DNA of 64,000 bases. Origin: Symbiobacteriaceae bacterium (lineage in GTDB: Bacteria; Bacillota; Sulfobacillia; Symbiobacteriales; Symbiobacteriaceae). Below are positions 16,649-24,811 of this stretch, piece by piece. Numbering within the stretch: the first letter of the stretch is position 1; the number at the start of each line of letters is the position of its first letter. A model generated the notes under the pieces. That model searched no databases, was not told where the DNA came from, and saw only the letters and a list, made by a program, of their open reading frames with translations. Location: positions 57,221 through 121,220 of the forward strand of contig JARBUG010000004.1 of NCBI GenBank assembly GCA_029239785.1. Direction: 5' to 3'. The translations under genes and the position numbers were made by a program.

Positions 16649-16968
16649 TGGCGCTGTTAGCGCTTGGGATGGTAGAGACCCGGGGCTTTGTGGGTTCTGT
16701 GGAGGCAGCCGATGCGATGGCCAAGGCGGCCAATGTGCAGGTTGTGGGACAGGTCCAGATTGGTGCGGCATACATGACCATCATGTGCCGCGGCGACGTG
16801 GGCGCCGTACGGGCTGCGGTCGACGCGGGCGCGGCGGCGGCGAAGCGGGTGGGGGAACTGGTTGCATCGCACGTCATTCCCCGTCCCCACGACGAACTGG
16901 AGCGGGTGCTGCCCAGGCCCAAGGGCGTAGGCGCTGCAGCGGAGCCGCAAGCGGCGGCGGGTGAGTAG
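16648..16968 (+). CDS. BMC shell hexamer protein, copy 2
   Basis: 106 residues. [20 protein letters not shown] and [17 protein letters not shown] are typical. The pore loop reads [10 protein letters not shown] instead of IGSGY, predicting a less polar pore. A Gly/Ala-rich tail of about 20 residues follows the domain. ATG 16648 is chosen because GAGGAGG lies nine bases upstream; an earlier in-frame start lies inside the preceding gene. Probably co-assembles with the hexamer encoded at 14047. Confidence 0.95.
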   Translation: MALLALGMVETRGFVGSVEAADAMAKAANVQVVGQVQIGAAYMTIMCRGDVGAVRAAVDAGAAAAKRVGELVASHVIPRPHDELERVLPRPKGVGAAAEPQAAAGE

Positions 16969-16971
16969 CCC

Positions 16972-17424
16972 ATGCGCGTGGCGATTGCCAGCGATCACGG
17001 AGGGTTTGCCCTCAAAGAGGAATTAAAAGGCTACCTGGCGGCGGAACTCGGCCACCAGGTGGTCGATTTGGGGCCCGGCGACGAGCAACCCGTCGACTAC
17101 CCGGACTTCGCCCTTCAGGCAGCGGTGGCCGTTGCGGCGGGGCTGGTCGAGCGCGCCGTCATGGTCGACGGGGCCGGAATCGGGTCGTGCATGGTCGCCA
17201 ACAAGGTGGCGGGCTGCCGGGGCGCCCTCTGCTACGACCTGTCAACGGCCCTGAACGCCCGGGAACATAACGATGCAAACCTGCTCACCCTGGGCGCCGG
17301 CCTGATCGGCAGGAATCTGGCGCGCCAAATCGTGAAGGCATTCTTGGAGACCGACTTCGCCGGGGGGCGCCACGCCCGGCGGGTCGAGAAGATCAAGGCC
17401 TTGGACCAGGGGCTCTCATCATGA
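16972..17424 (+). CDS. RpiB/LacAB-family sugar-phosphate isomerase, BMC-associated variant
   Basis: 150 residues. MRVAIASDHGGFALKEELK and REHNDANLLTLGAGLIG (His99) are RpiB hallmarks. The residue that aligns with the catalytic Cys66 of E. coli RpiB is Asp66 (VMVDGAGIGS), and the position of the mycobacterial catalytic Glu is Ser72. So it is either an isomerase using Asp as base or one with a different substrate. RpiB homologues with DeoC mark the sugar-phosphate BMC class; it may supply or interconvert pentose phosphates. No encapsulation helix is obvious. Ends in a four-base overlap with the next gene. Confidence 0.9.
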   Translation: MRVAIASDHGGFALKEELKGYLAAELGHQVVDLGPGDEQPVDYPDFALQAAVAVAAGLVERAVMVDGAGIGSCMVANKVAGCRGALCYDLSTALNAREHNDANLLTLGAGLIGRNLARQIVKAFLETDFAGGRHARRVEKIKALDQGLSS

Positions 17425-17726
17425 TGGCCGGGCGGGTAATCGGAGTTTGCGTGGCAACGCAGAAGGACCCCAGGCTTGCGGGGCGAAAACTGCTGGTGGT
17501 GGAACCCATCCGGAGCAACGGCACGGCGGCTGGCAAACCGGCCATCGCCGTCGACCTTGTGGGCGCCGGGGCAGGTGAAACCGTCCTGCTGGCCAAGTCC
17601 CGCGATGCCTCGCTCGCCGCGGCCGATGCGCCCATTGATCTGGCCATCATCGGCATTGCCGACGCACTGGTCACACCGCCGCACCGGCCCATGGACCCGG
17701 CAGAACGGGGGTTTCGGTCATGTTAA
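17421..17726 (+). CDS. BMC vertex pentamer protein (EutN/CcmL), copy 2
   Basis: 101 residues; MAGRVIGVCVATQKDPRL, LLVVEPIRSNG, AVDLVGAGAGETVLLAKS are the EutN/CcmL signature. Overlaps the RpiB-like gene by ATGA and the third pentamer gene by seven bases, so the trio is translationally coupled. C-terminal tail after the fold is about 15 residues and ends in Cys. Confidence 0.95.
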   Translation: MMAGRVIGVCVATQKDPRLAGRKLLVVEPIRSNGTAAGKPAIAVDLVGAGAGETVLLAKSRDASLAAADAPIDLAIIGIADALVTPPHRPMDPAERGFRSC

Positions 17727-17986
17727 TGGCTCGCATTACGGGGCATATGGTGGCCACGGTGAAACTGCCCTGCTTTGCGGGGGAAAAACTATTGGTTGTG
17801 GAAACACTGGACCAGACAGGCCGCCCCGACGGCTCTGAACTGGTGGCATGCGACCGGGCCGGCGCAGGTGTTGGCGATCTTGTGCTCATTTTGCAGGAAG
17901 GTGGCTCCTGTCGCGCCGTAATGGAAAAGGCGGAAGCACCGGTTGAAGCTCTGGTAGTAGCAGTAATCGATCGGATCAACTTGTAA
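17720..17986 (+). CDS. BMC vertex pentamer protein (EutN/CcmL), copy 3
   Basis: 88 residues; [55 protein letters not shown]. Shortest of the three pentamer proteins and the most compact, close to the minimal family length. Starts within the end of the preceding pentamer gene. Confidence 0.95.
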   Translation: MLMARITGHMVATVKLPCFAGEKLLVVETLDQTGRPDGSELVACDRAGAGVGDLVLILQEGGSCRAVMEKAEAPVEALVVAVIDRINL

Positions 17987-18006
17987 CGGATACGGAGGCG
18001 TGCTAC

Positions 18007-19323
18007 ATGGAGTGGCAGCGAATCAAGGAAAGAGTGACCGAAGAGGTGTTGCGGCAGTTGCAGGCCGAGGGCTCCAGCCCCGCAAAGCCGCAGCAGACTG
18101 AGCCGGATTACATATCCGACTTCCTGGTTGTGGTTGCCGGCCCGGTTACGGAGAAGGTTGCGGCGCTCAGCCAGGTACTGGCGGGGGCCGGAAAGGTAAC
18201 GTTCGTGACGCAGGGTGAGTCGGCGGTGCTGTCCGCCTGCGGTCGGGTCATTGCGGAAGGCCCGGCCGAAATGGCCCGGCGCCTGGTGAAAGGGGCGGGG
18301 CGCATTGTGGTGCCGTCCCTGTATGTGGGCGTGGCCGCCAAGGTCTCGGGTCTGATTGGTGATTCCTTGGCCTCAACTGTGCTGCTGGAGGCGGCTTTGA
18401 ACGGAAAGGCCGTCGAAGTGGCGCGAGATGGCCTGGAGGTACCGGCTGACGCCAGTTGGGCCATTCGGCGGAAGGTCGAGGAGATACTGCAGTCCATGCG
18501 CACCTTTGGCTTTGTTGTAACCGACCTCGAAGGCCTGGCGGCCGACGCCGCCCGGCTCCCGAAGGTTGGGGCGGCGGAGGCCGGACAGGCCCGGGCCACG
18601 GCCCCTGCCCGTGCCGAAGTAGCCGTGACCGACGACTATGACCGGCCCCTCGCCCGCATGATCGACCATACCCTGCTCAAGCCCGAAGCCACTGTCGAGC
18701 AAATCGTCAAGCTTTGCGCCGAAGCCCGGGCCTACAACTTTATGTCCGTCTGCGTCAACCCCGGCTGGGTGCCCCTCGCAGCCCAGGAACTCCAGGGTTC
18801 TGACGTCAAGGTCTGCACGGTCATAGGCTTCCCGCTCGGCGCCACCAACACCGAGTCCAAGGCGTTCGAAACGGCCGAAACGATCCGCCAGGGCGCCACC
18901 GAGGTCGACATGGTCATCAACGTGGGCGCCCTCAAGTCCGGCCAGTATGACCGGGTGCTGGCCGATATCCGGGCAGTGGTCGAAGCCGCCCGGGGCAAGG
19001 CCCTCACGAAGGTAATTATCGAAACCGGACTCCTGACCGACGCCGAAAAGGTCAAGGCCTGCGAACTCTCCAAGCAGGCCGGCGCCGACTTTGTGAAGAC
19101 CTCCACCGGCTTTGGCCCCGGCGGTGCGACCCCCGAAGACATCGCCCTGATGCGCAAGACCGTTGGTCCTGAGCTCGGTGTCAAGGCCTCGGGCGGCGTG
19201 CGTGACTACGAGGCAGCCATGGCGGTCGTCAACGCCGGCGCAAGCCGAATTGGCGCCAGCGCTTCGATCAACATCGTCAAGCGGGTCAAGCCGCAGCCCA
19301 CGGCAGGTAAGGAGAAGTACTAG
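18007..19323 (+). CDS. Deoxyribose-phosphate aldolase with N-terminal flavoprotein-like domain and targeting helix
   Basis: 438 residues in three parts. Residues 1-22 ([20 protein letters not shown]) are an encapsulation-type amphipathic helix. Residues 38-185 form an alpha/beta domain with [21 protein letters not shown] and [20 protein letters not shown], resembling BMC-associated flavoprotein-like domains; I could not confirm FMN ligands. Residues 212-430 are a complete Deo[11 protein letters not shown], Asp301 in DMVINVGAL, Schiff-base Lys364 in [10 protein letters not shown], Lys393 in KASGGVRD. DeoC splits 2-deoxyribose 5-phosphate to glyceraldehyde 3-phosphate and acetaldehyde. Ordinary DeoC is about 220 residues, so the N-half is an addition. 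Last gene of the operon. Confidence 0.92.
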   Translation: MEWQRIKERVTEEVLRQLQAEGSSPAKPQQTEPDYISDFLVVVAGPVTEKVAALSQVLAGAGKVTFVTQGESAVLSACGRVIAEGPAEMARRLVKGAGRIVVPSLYVGVAAKVSGLIGDSLASTVLLEAALNGKAVEVARDGLEVPADASWAIRRKVEEILQSMRTFGFVVTDLEGLAADAARLPKVGAAEAGQARATAPARAEVAVTDDYDRPLARMIDHTLLKPEATVEQIVKLCAEARAYNFMSVCVNPGWVPLAAQELQGSDVKVCTVIGFPLGATNTESKAFETAETIRQGATEVDMVINVGALKSGQYDRVLADIRAVVEAARGKALTKVIIETGLLTDAEKVKACELSKQAGADFVKTSTGFGPGGATPEDIALMRKTVGPELGVKASGGVRDYEAAMAVVNAGASRIGASASINIVKRVKPQPTAGKEKY

Positions 19324-19332
19324 CACGCCCCG

Positions 19333-19378
19333 AGGGCCCTCGCCGACCGGTGTCCGGTCAGGCGGGGGCCCCTTCTTG
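19333..19378 (+). terminator. Terminator of BMC operon
   Basis: GGCCCTCGCCGACCGG and CCGGTCAGGCGGGGGCC pair with a TGT loop and one or two mismatches, followed by CCTTCTTGTTTT. Ends the operon that begins at 13262. Confidence 0.85.
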
Positions 19379-19407
19379 TTTTCATCAGAGTCGCGGCGGG
19401 TCCCTGG

Positions 19408-19436
19408 TTGACACATCCAGCACGTTCGGTTATCAT
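19408..19436 (+). promoter_or_regulatory. Sigma-A promoter of ArsR-type regulator/MFS operon
   Basis: Perfect TTGACA at 19408-19413, 17-base spacer, TATCAT at 19431-19436. One of the best promoters in the window. The inverted repeat at 19451-19468 lies just downstream of the expected start point. Confidence 0.85.
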
Positions 19437-19450
19437 CGAACCATAATCGG

Positions 19451-19468
19451 GTTCGACGGAGGTCGAAC
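19451..19468 (+). promoter_or_regulatory. Perfect inverted repeat over the SD: operator or SD-masking hairpin
   Basis: GTTCGAC GGAG GTCGAAC: seven-base arms flank GGAG, which with the first base of the right arm is the SD of the next gene. It is either a repressor operator downstream of the start point or an RNA hairpin presenting or hiding the SD. Confidence 0.6.
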
Positions 19469-19472
19469 AAAG

Positions 19473-20375
19473 TTGTCCTATCAGGTTACCGTTCGCCATT
19501 CGCCTGCCACTGAGATGCTCTTGAGCCTGAAGGCCTATATGGATACCACCTCGCACAAAATGCTCGATATTGGTTCCGGCTGGCCACGGAAGGTAGCCAA
19601 GGCCCTGCCCGCCGACTACGATTTGAGCGTCTTTGACAAATCGGGCATGGCCTACCCGCTGGTCGGCATGTGCCCGACAGATGACGACCCGCAAGGGCTC
19701 ATCGACTGGCTGCGCGATCTGCCCGTCGGCACGCTATACGAGATGATCCTCTCTGTTCTGAAAGACCCGGCAAGGCTCCCTCCGGACCTGTCCGGTCTGC
19801 GTAAGCAATACGTGGCGGCGCTGCAAATCTGGCATGATCACTACTTCAGCACCCTCGATCCGGCCATTCACGAAACTCTGCGCAACAACGTAAGCACCGC
19901 AGCCGCCGTGATTCGTTCGCTTCCGCCGGACGAAGCGGTCGAGCAAATCACGGGCGGCATTGTACTGGAGCTTGACCCCGGGATCGAAGCGGTGCTGTTG
20001 GTCCCCCAGTACCACTATCGGCCGTTCAACATCTTCGATTGCACTGACCGGACGCTCATGATCGCCTACCCCGCCGAACTTCCGTCCACCCCCACTGCCG
20101 TCCCCAGTGACCTGCGCAACCTGACTCGCGCGCTGGCCGATGACAGCCGCCTGCAAATCCTCCGCTTCCTGTCCGGCGGCGAGCGCAACTTCACGGAGAT
20201 TGTCAAGTTCTCGGGGCTGGCGAAGAGCACCGTGCATCACCACATGGTCATTCTTCGGGTTTCGGGCCTGGTCCGGGTCCATATGAAGCGTACCGTCGCC
20301 GACCGCTACAGCTTGCGTCCCGCTGCTATAGACCGCATCGGCCCCCGCCTGCACGCATTTCTCAAGGAGGAGTAA
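19473..20375 (+). CDS. ArsR-type winged-helix transcription regulator with N-terminal sensor-like region
   Basis: 300 residues from TTG 19473, ten bases after GGAGG. The last 90 residues are an ArsR-family winged helix: LTRALADDSRLQILRFLSGG, FTEIVKFSGLAKSTVHHHMVIL (recognition helix), and a beta-wing with ADRYSLRP. The first 200 residues have no recognised domain; they may bind a ligand or mediate dimerisation. Such long ArsR-like proteins commonly regulate an adjacent exporter, and the MFS gene starts six bases downstream. Likely autorepressor through the inverted repeat at its start. Confidence 0.8.
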   Translation: MSYQVTVRHSPATEMLLSLKAYMDTTSHKMLDIGSGWPRKVAKALPADYDLSVFDKSGMAYPLVGMCPTDDDPQGLIDWLRDLPVGTLYEMILSVLKDPARLPPDLSGLRKQYVAALQIWHDHYFSTLDPAIHETLRNNVSTAAAVIRSLPPDEAVEQITGGIVLELDPGIEAVLLVPQYHYRPFNIFDCTDRTLMIAYPAELPSTPTAVPSDLRNLTRALADDSRLQILRFLSGGERNFTEIVKFSGLAKSTVHHHMVILRVSGLVRVHMKRTVADRYSLRPAAIDRIGPRLHAFLKEE

Positions 20376-20380
20376 GCGCC

Positions 20381-21790
20381 ATGTCCGGCTATCAGGCGCC
20401 CAAACACGGTTTCCGTACCTTCACGATCATCTGGGCGACGCAATCGCTCTCCGTCATCGGCACGCAACTTACCCTCTTTGCCGTAAACATCTATCTTGCA
20501 CAGGTTCTCTTCCCGCTGCCTGAGCAAAAGCCCCAGCTGGCCGGGGCCTTTACCCTGCTTAACCTGGCTCATTTCATCCCGACCCTGATCACTGCGCCCC
20601 TGGCCGGCGCCTGGGCCGACCGGCACGACCGCAAGCGGACCATGCTGGTGGCCGACCTGCTCAGTGCGGCGATGAGCCTGGTGCTCGTCAATCTCTTGCT
20701 CCGGGGACCCGTGGACCTCTGGACCCTCATTGGCTTCGCCGCGGGGTACGGAATACTAGGTGCCTTCCACGGCTCGGCCTTCGACACCGCCTACGCCATG
20801 CTGGTACCTGACCACCAGCTTCCCCGGGCCAACGGCATGATGCAGACCATGTGGTCCCTGTCAGCCATTGTGGCGCCCGGGCTGGCAGCTTTCCTCATTT
20901 CGCTGCCGACGCTCGCCCTGCGAGGCGCATGGGGCGGACCGGTTGGCACGTTCCTCGCCTCGCTGGGCGACGGAACAGCCCTCACGATTGCCGTTGATTC
21001 GGCCACGTTTTTCCTGGCTGCTATGGTGCTGCCGCTCTTGCACGTCCCCTCGCCCCGCCGGGCTGACCTTGCGGCGGGAGCGGGCAAGCCGCGGCGCTCC
21101 ATTTGGGCGGATATTCGGGAGGGCGCCATTTATATCTGGCGCCGCCGCCCAATGCTCTGGCTGCTCGCCACCTTCACCGTTGTCAACATGCTGTCGCCGT
21201 TTGGCATTCTGCTGCCGCTCATGGTCAAGTTCAACCTGGCGGCGGACTGGGGGCTTCGGGGCTTCACCTACGAAACTGCCCTGGCGATGCTGAACACGCT
21301 GAACGCCGTCGGCGCCGTTGTTTCGGGGGTTACCATCACCCTGATCGGCGGGCTGAAGACCCGGCGGGTCTACGGCGTGGTTGTGCCGTTGTTGGTCATC
21401 GGCATGCTGGCCACGGCCCTGGGCCTGACAACCGGCATCTATGTGGCGGCAGGACTGCTGCTGCTGGCCGGTGCGCTCTTCCCCATCGCCAACGTACACT
21501 CGCAGTCGATTTGGCAGACGCAGACGCCGCGGGAACTTCAGGGCCGGGTCTTCTCCGTGCGCCGGGTCATCGCCCAGTGCGCCGGCCCCCTGGGCCTCGC
21601 CGTCGCCGGCGGGCTGGCTGGGCGCTTTGACGCCGGATACGTGCTGGCCGCGATGGGTGGCGTGATGGGGCTGATGATGCTCGCACAGCTCTTCAACCCG
21701 CAGTTGCTCAAGGTAGAAGATAAGGCGTACCTGGATAATATGGCCGCGGAGAAGGCCGCTGCAGCGGGTGAGACCGAAGCTGTGGTATGA
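20381..21790 (+). CDS. MFS efflux transporter
   Basis: 469 residues with about twelve hydrophobic helices. The MFS loop motif between helices 2 and 3 reads GAWADRHDRKRTM. The N-terminus TFTIIWATQSLSVIGTQLTLF and overall layout match the MFS_3 (enterobactin/macrolide exporter-like) group. Substrate unknown; control by the upstream ArsR-type gene suggests drug or metabolite export. ATG follows AAGGAGGAG. Confidence 0.88.
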   Translation: MSGYQAPKHGFRTFTIIWATQSLSVIGTQLTLFAVNIYLAQVLFPLPEQKPQLAGAFTLLNLAHFIPTLITAPLAGAWADRHDRKRTMLVADLLSAAMSLVLVNLLLRGPVDLWTLIGFAAGYGILGAFHGSAFDTAYAMLVPDHQLPRANGMMQTMWSLSAIVAPGLAAFLISLPTLALRGAWGGPVGTFLASLGDGTALTIAVDSATFFLAAMVLPLLHVPSPRRADLAAGAGKPRRSIWADIREGAIYIWRRRPMLWLLATFTVVNMLSPFGILLPLMVKFNLAADWGLRGFTYETALAMLNTLNAVGAVVSGVTITLIGGLKTRRVYGVVVPLLVIGMLATALGLTTGIYVAAGLLLLAGALFPIANVHSQSIWQTQTPRELQGRVFSVRRVIAQCAGPLGLAVAGGLAGRFDAGYVLAAMGGVMGLMMLAQLFNPQLLKVEDKAYLDNMAAEKAAAAGETEAVV

Positions 21791-21823
21791 TGGGCCTGAC
21801 GCTGCAAGTGCCGGAGGTGCGCC

Positions 21824-22576
21824 GTGGCTCTCTACAACGCTGAAGCGATCGTCATTCGGACACGCGACTTCGACGAGGCCGATAAGATTCTGGTCATGCT
21901 GACCCGTGAGGAAGGGAAGATCTCGGCGGTTGCGAAGGGCGCCCGGCGCCCCCGGGGGCGATATGCCGCCGCTGCCCAGATTTTCACCCAGGTCAAGGCG
22001 TCGCTTTTCCATGGCCGCAACCTCGATACCCTGAGCCAAATCGAGATTGTCGAGTCGTTCCGCCACCTGCGGGAAGACCTTGTGCGCATGGCCTACGGCA
22101 GCTATATCTGCGAGCTGATGGACGAGATGCTGCGGGAGAAGCAGCGGTCGGAATCCGTCTTCCTGCTGCTGCTGACGACCTTGCACCTGCTGAACGCCCC
22201 CGAAATCGACCCCGAGCCGACCAGGCGGGCTTATGAACTGAAGCTCTTTTCGATTCTCGGCTTCCGCCCGAGCTTTGAGGAGTGTGTCGCTTGCAGCAAG
22301 CCGCTGGGAGCGGCGCCATTCGTCCGCTTTGCCCCCGCCCTGGGCGGCGTGCTTTGCCCCACCTGCCCCAGCGAAGGGGAGGTAATCCACCGGCTATCCC
22401 GAGGCACCATCGAAACGATGAAACGTTTGATGGATGGCGACATCCGCAAGGCCAGTATTCTCCGCATCGCGGGCGAGATGGCTGGCGAGATTGACCGGGT
22501 GGTCGCAGACTACATCAAGCACCGCACGGAGCGGCCGCTCAAGTCGAAGGAGTTCCTCGACAGTCTGCGTGCGTAG
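21824..22576 (+). CDS. recO: DNA repair protein RecO
   Basis: 250 residues. N-terminal OB fold (ALYNAEAIVIRTRDFDEADKIL), helical C-domain with a four-Cys zinc finger CVAC ... CPTC around residues 150-180. RecO with RecR loads RecA on SSB-coated DNA at gaps. GTG start follows GGAGGTG. In Firmicutes recO normally precedes glyQS; here about 8 kb of other genes intervene before glyQ. Confidence 0.96.
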   Translation: MALYNAEAIVIRTRDFDEADKILVMLTREEGKISAVAKGARRPRGRYAAAAQIFTQVKASLFHGRNLDTLSQIEIVESFRHLREDLVRMAYGSYICELMDEMLREKQRSESVFLLLLTTLHLLNAPEIDPEPTRRAYELKLFSILGFRPSFEECVACSKPLGAAPFVRFAPALGGVLCPTCPSEGEVIHRLSRGTIETMKRLMDGDIRKASILRIAGEMAGEIDRVVADYIKHRTERPLKSKEFLDSLRA

Positions 22577-22587
22577 GTCAACAGTAA

Positions 22588-22623
22588 GGCCCCGTACTGC
22601 GTCTGACAACGCGGTACGGGGCC
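22588..22623 (+). terminator. Terminator after recO
   Basis: GGCCCCGTACTGCG and CGCGGTACGGGGCC arms with an eight-base loop, then ACTTTGT. Serves the convergent recO and the hydrolase gene at 22635 on the other strand. Confidence 0.85.
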
Positions 22624-22634
22624 ACTTTGTATGC

Positions 22635-24581
22635 CTAAGGTTTCGGGGTGATGATGACGGTCGAAGTGGCCTGATCCCACTCGACCTTCATGTTGTAGTT
22701 CTCTGACACGAACCTGACGGGTACTAGGGTTCTGCCCCCGATGATCTGCGCCGGCACCTCGAGCGCCGGGAGCGGCTTGCCATCCTTCGTCGGCACGACG
22801 TTGCCGATTTGCAGCTTCAGAATGCTGCCGTTGCGGGTGGCCGTCAGCGTCTGGGTTGCACCGTCCCAGGCGATCTCGGCGCCCAGGGCCTCCATAATCG
22901 CCCGGGCCGGCACCAGCGTACGGCCTCCGACCGAAACGGGCGGCTGGTCGAAGTCGATGTATCGGCCGTTCAGCTTTACCTTAATCGCCGACGCATCAAA
23001 CGCATAGTCCCGGCGGAAGCCTTCCGCACCGGTCTGGTCGTAGGCGACCACCGTCAGCGTGTGAACGCCCGTCAGGCCGCTGAAATCGAGATTGGCCGTC
23101 CAGGGCAGGCGGTTGGCCGATGTCTTCTGCACGCCATCCAGCAGGTAGGTGACCCGGCTCACGCCGTTCGGCAGGTTGACATAGGCTGCGACCTGGGTCG
23201 GGCCCATGAGCGTGGCCTGCTCCATGGGGCGCCAGAACGTGGGGGAGGAGCCCGGCGTGCCGAGATACCAGTCAGACGCAGTCGCGCGCTTATACGTGTC
23301 GGCCATCAACTGATTGCCGGAGAGGATGTAATGGCTGGTGCTCGGCACCCGGGGATACGCTTGTACATCGACATTAAAGTACACAACCGCCTTCATACGG
23401 GGGAACACCAGAGGAAGGTACCCGTAAAAGCGCTCCATAGCTTCGGCGGCCCAGGCCGACTCGTCCTTGTAGGGCGAACGATTGGCCCACCCAAAACCGG
23501 TCTCTGCGATCATGATCGGTTTGCGGGGCGAGTACTCGTTGTAAATGGCCCGGAACTTGTCCAGCGGATTGGTCCGCTTGCCCTGGTAGAAGATGTCCGC
23601 ATCCTTCTGGCTGGACGTCAGACTCCCCAGGAAGTGCGCTTCGGTGTACCCGTTGATGCCCACCCAGTCGACAAACTCGTCGCCCGGGTAGTAGAGGTGG
23701 TAGTCCTCATCACCGACGTAGCCCGGGGACCAGACCATGGCCACATTGGGCGCTTCCGTCCGCACGATGCGCGCCGCCTCAGCAAATGCTTCCCGATAGA
23801 GCGCCGGGTTCTCGTGCCAGGCCGTCCAGCTTCCGTTCATCTCGCTGGCGAACCGCAAGAAGATGGGTCGGCCGAAAGACTTCAACTCCTGCGCGAACTT
23901 CCGGATATAGGCTGTGTCGGTAAAGACGGCGCCCATTCCCTCGGTGGGCTCCCAGGAGACCTGGAGGGCCGGACTTTTCTCCCAGATCGCCTTGGTGGCC
24001 ACGTGGCTCGTCATGGTATTCCACGACACGTACACCAGTGACAGGGCGTAGGGCTTTCCATAGGCGGCTGCCACCCGGTCGGGGTCACCCTTCACCGCCA
24101 GGTCCAGGTCCAGGGCGCCGCCCAGGAGGGTTCCGAAGGCGGGTTCATGCTTGGCCAGTTTGACCTTTGGGGCGCCATCCGCTGGGCGGGCAACAAAGGC
24201 CCGAATCTCCGGGCGGATCTGTTCGACCCGGCGCTGGTGCGGCAAGATGCTTTCGGCATAACTGGGGTCGCTCAACTGACCCCAGCACTCGATTTCCGCA
24301 TCATAGGCCGCAACGGCTTCGTGATACCGGCCACGCTGATCAAGCTCGGGCGCGAGCAGTTTCGCGAACCACCCGCAGCCTTCTGGGTCAGTCGACCGCA
24401 GTGCGTCGACCAACAGGGCCCAGTATTCCATGGCCCCTTCTATATCGCCGGCTTCGACGGCGGCGGTGGCGGCATTACGCCACTGCCACTCCTGAGCCTT
24501 GGAGACGGCTGCACTGGTGCCGGTGGGGACCAGCGCTAGCGCAAGCAGTACTGTAATGAAGGCGGAGAGAAAGCGGCGCAC
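22635..24581 (-). CDS. Secreted GH26-like glycoside hydrolase with copper-amine-oxidase-type stalk domain
   Basis: 648 residues with a signal peptide (MRRFLSAFITVLLALALV ... GTSA). The middle shows a GH26-type barrel: general acid/base candidate Glu247 in LRFASEMNGSW and nucleophile candidate Glu360 in IMIAETGFGW, plus MVWSPG. An Ig-like segment follows (about residues 460-530). The C-terminal 120 residues hold paired GGRTLVPARAI and GGRTLVPVRFV blocks, the Cu_amine_oxidN1/stalk domain common in Firmicute wall proteins. Probable beta-mannan or related polysaccharide hydrolase held at the cell surface. GTG start follows AAGGAAGGG. Confidence 0.82.
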   Translation of the reverse strand: MRRFLSAFITVLLALALVPTGTSAAVSKAQEWQWRNAATAAVEAGDIEGAMEYWALLVDALRSTDPEGCGWFAKLLAPELDQRGRYHEAVAAYDAEIECWGQLSDPSYAESILPHQRRVEQIRPEIRAFVARPADGAPKVKLAKHEPAFGTLLGGALDLDLAVKGDPDRVAAAYGKPYALSLVYVSWNTMTSHVATKAIWEKSPALQVSWEPTEGMGAVFTDTAYIRKFAQELKSFGRPIFLRFASEMNGSWTAWHENPALYREAFAEAARIVRTEAPNVAMVWSPGYVGDEDYHLYYPGDEFVDWVGINGYTEAHFLGSLTSSQKDADIFYQGKRTNPLDKFRAIYNEYSPRKPIMIAETGFGWANRSPYKDESAWAAEAMERFYGYLPLVFPRMKAVVYFNVDVQAYPRVPSTSHYILSGNQLMADTYKRATASDWYLGTPGSSPTFWRPMEQATLMGPTQVAAYVNLPNGVSRVTYLLDGVQKTSANRLPWTANLDFSGLTGVHTLTVVAYDQTGAEGFRRDYAFDASAIKVKLNGRYIDFDQPPVSVGGRTLVPARAIMEALGAEIAWDGATQTLTATRNGSILKLQIGNVVPTKDGKPLPALEVPAQIIGGRTLVPVRFVSENYNMKVEWDQATSTVIITPKP

Positions 24582-24811
24582 GTTTATCCCTTCCTTTCTT
24601 TACATGCCATTCCTTTTCCCTTACCGTCGTGGCGATTCCTCCTAATGGAAACGGTAACGGGTGGGAACTTAGCGGTTTTGTAGACCTTACGTGTTACTAA
24701 CAAACGTCCCGAATTGCTCGAACTGAACGGTCTAACAGCGGATAGGCTGATACTTATACCAAGCTGTACCATGATAAGTGCATCCAACTACCGAGGAGGC
24801 ATGCACTCATT

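Noticed and set aside
15023..16771. 582-residue minus-strand frame across BMC genes
   Set aside because: Antisense to aldehyde dehydrogenase and two shell genes; His/Arg/Pro-rich shadow composition.
20861..22390. 509-residue minus-strand frame spanning the MFS gene and recO
   Set aside because: Crosses two recognised genes and an intergenic gap; no recognisable protein features.
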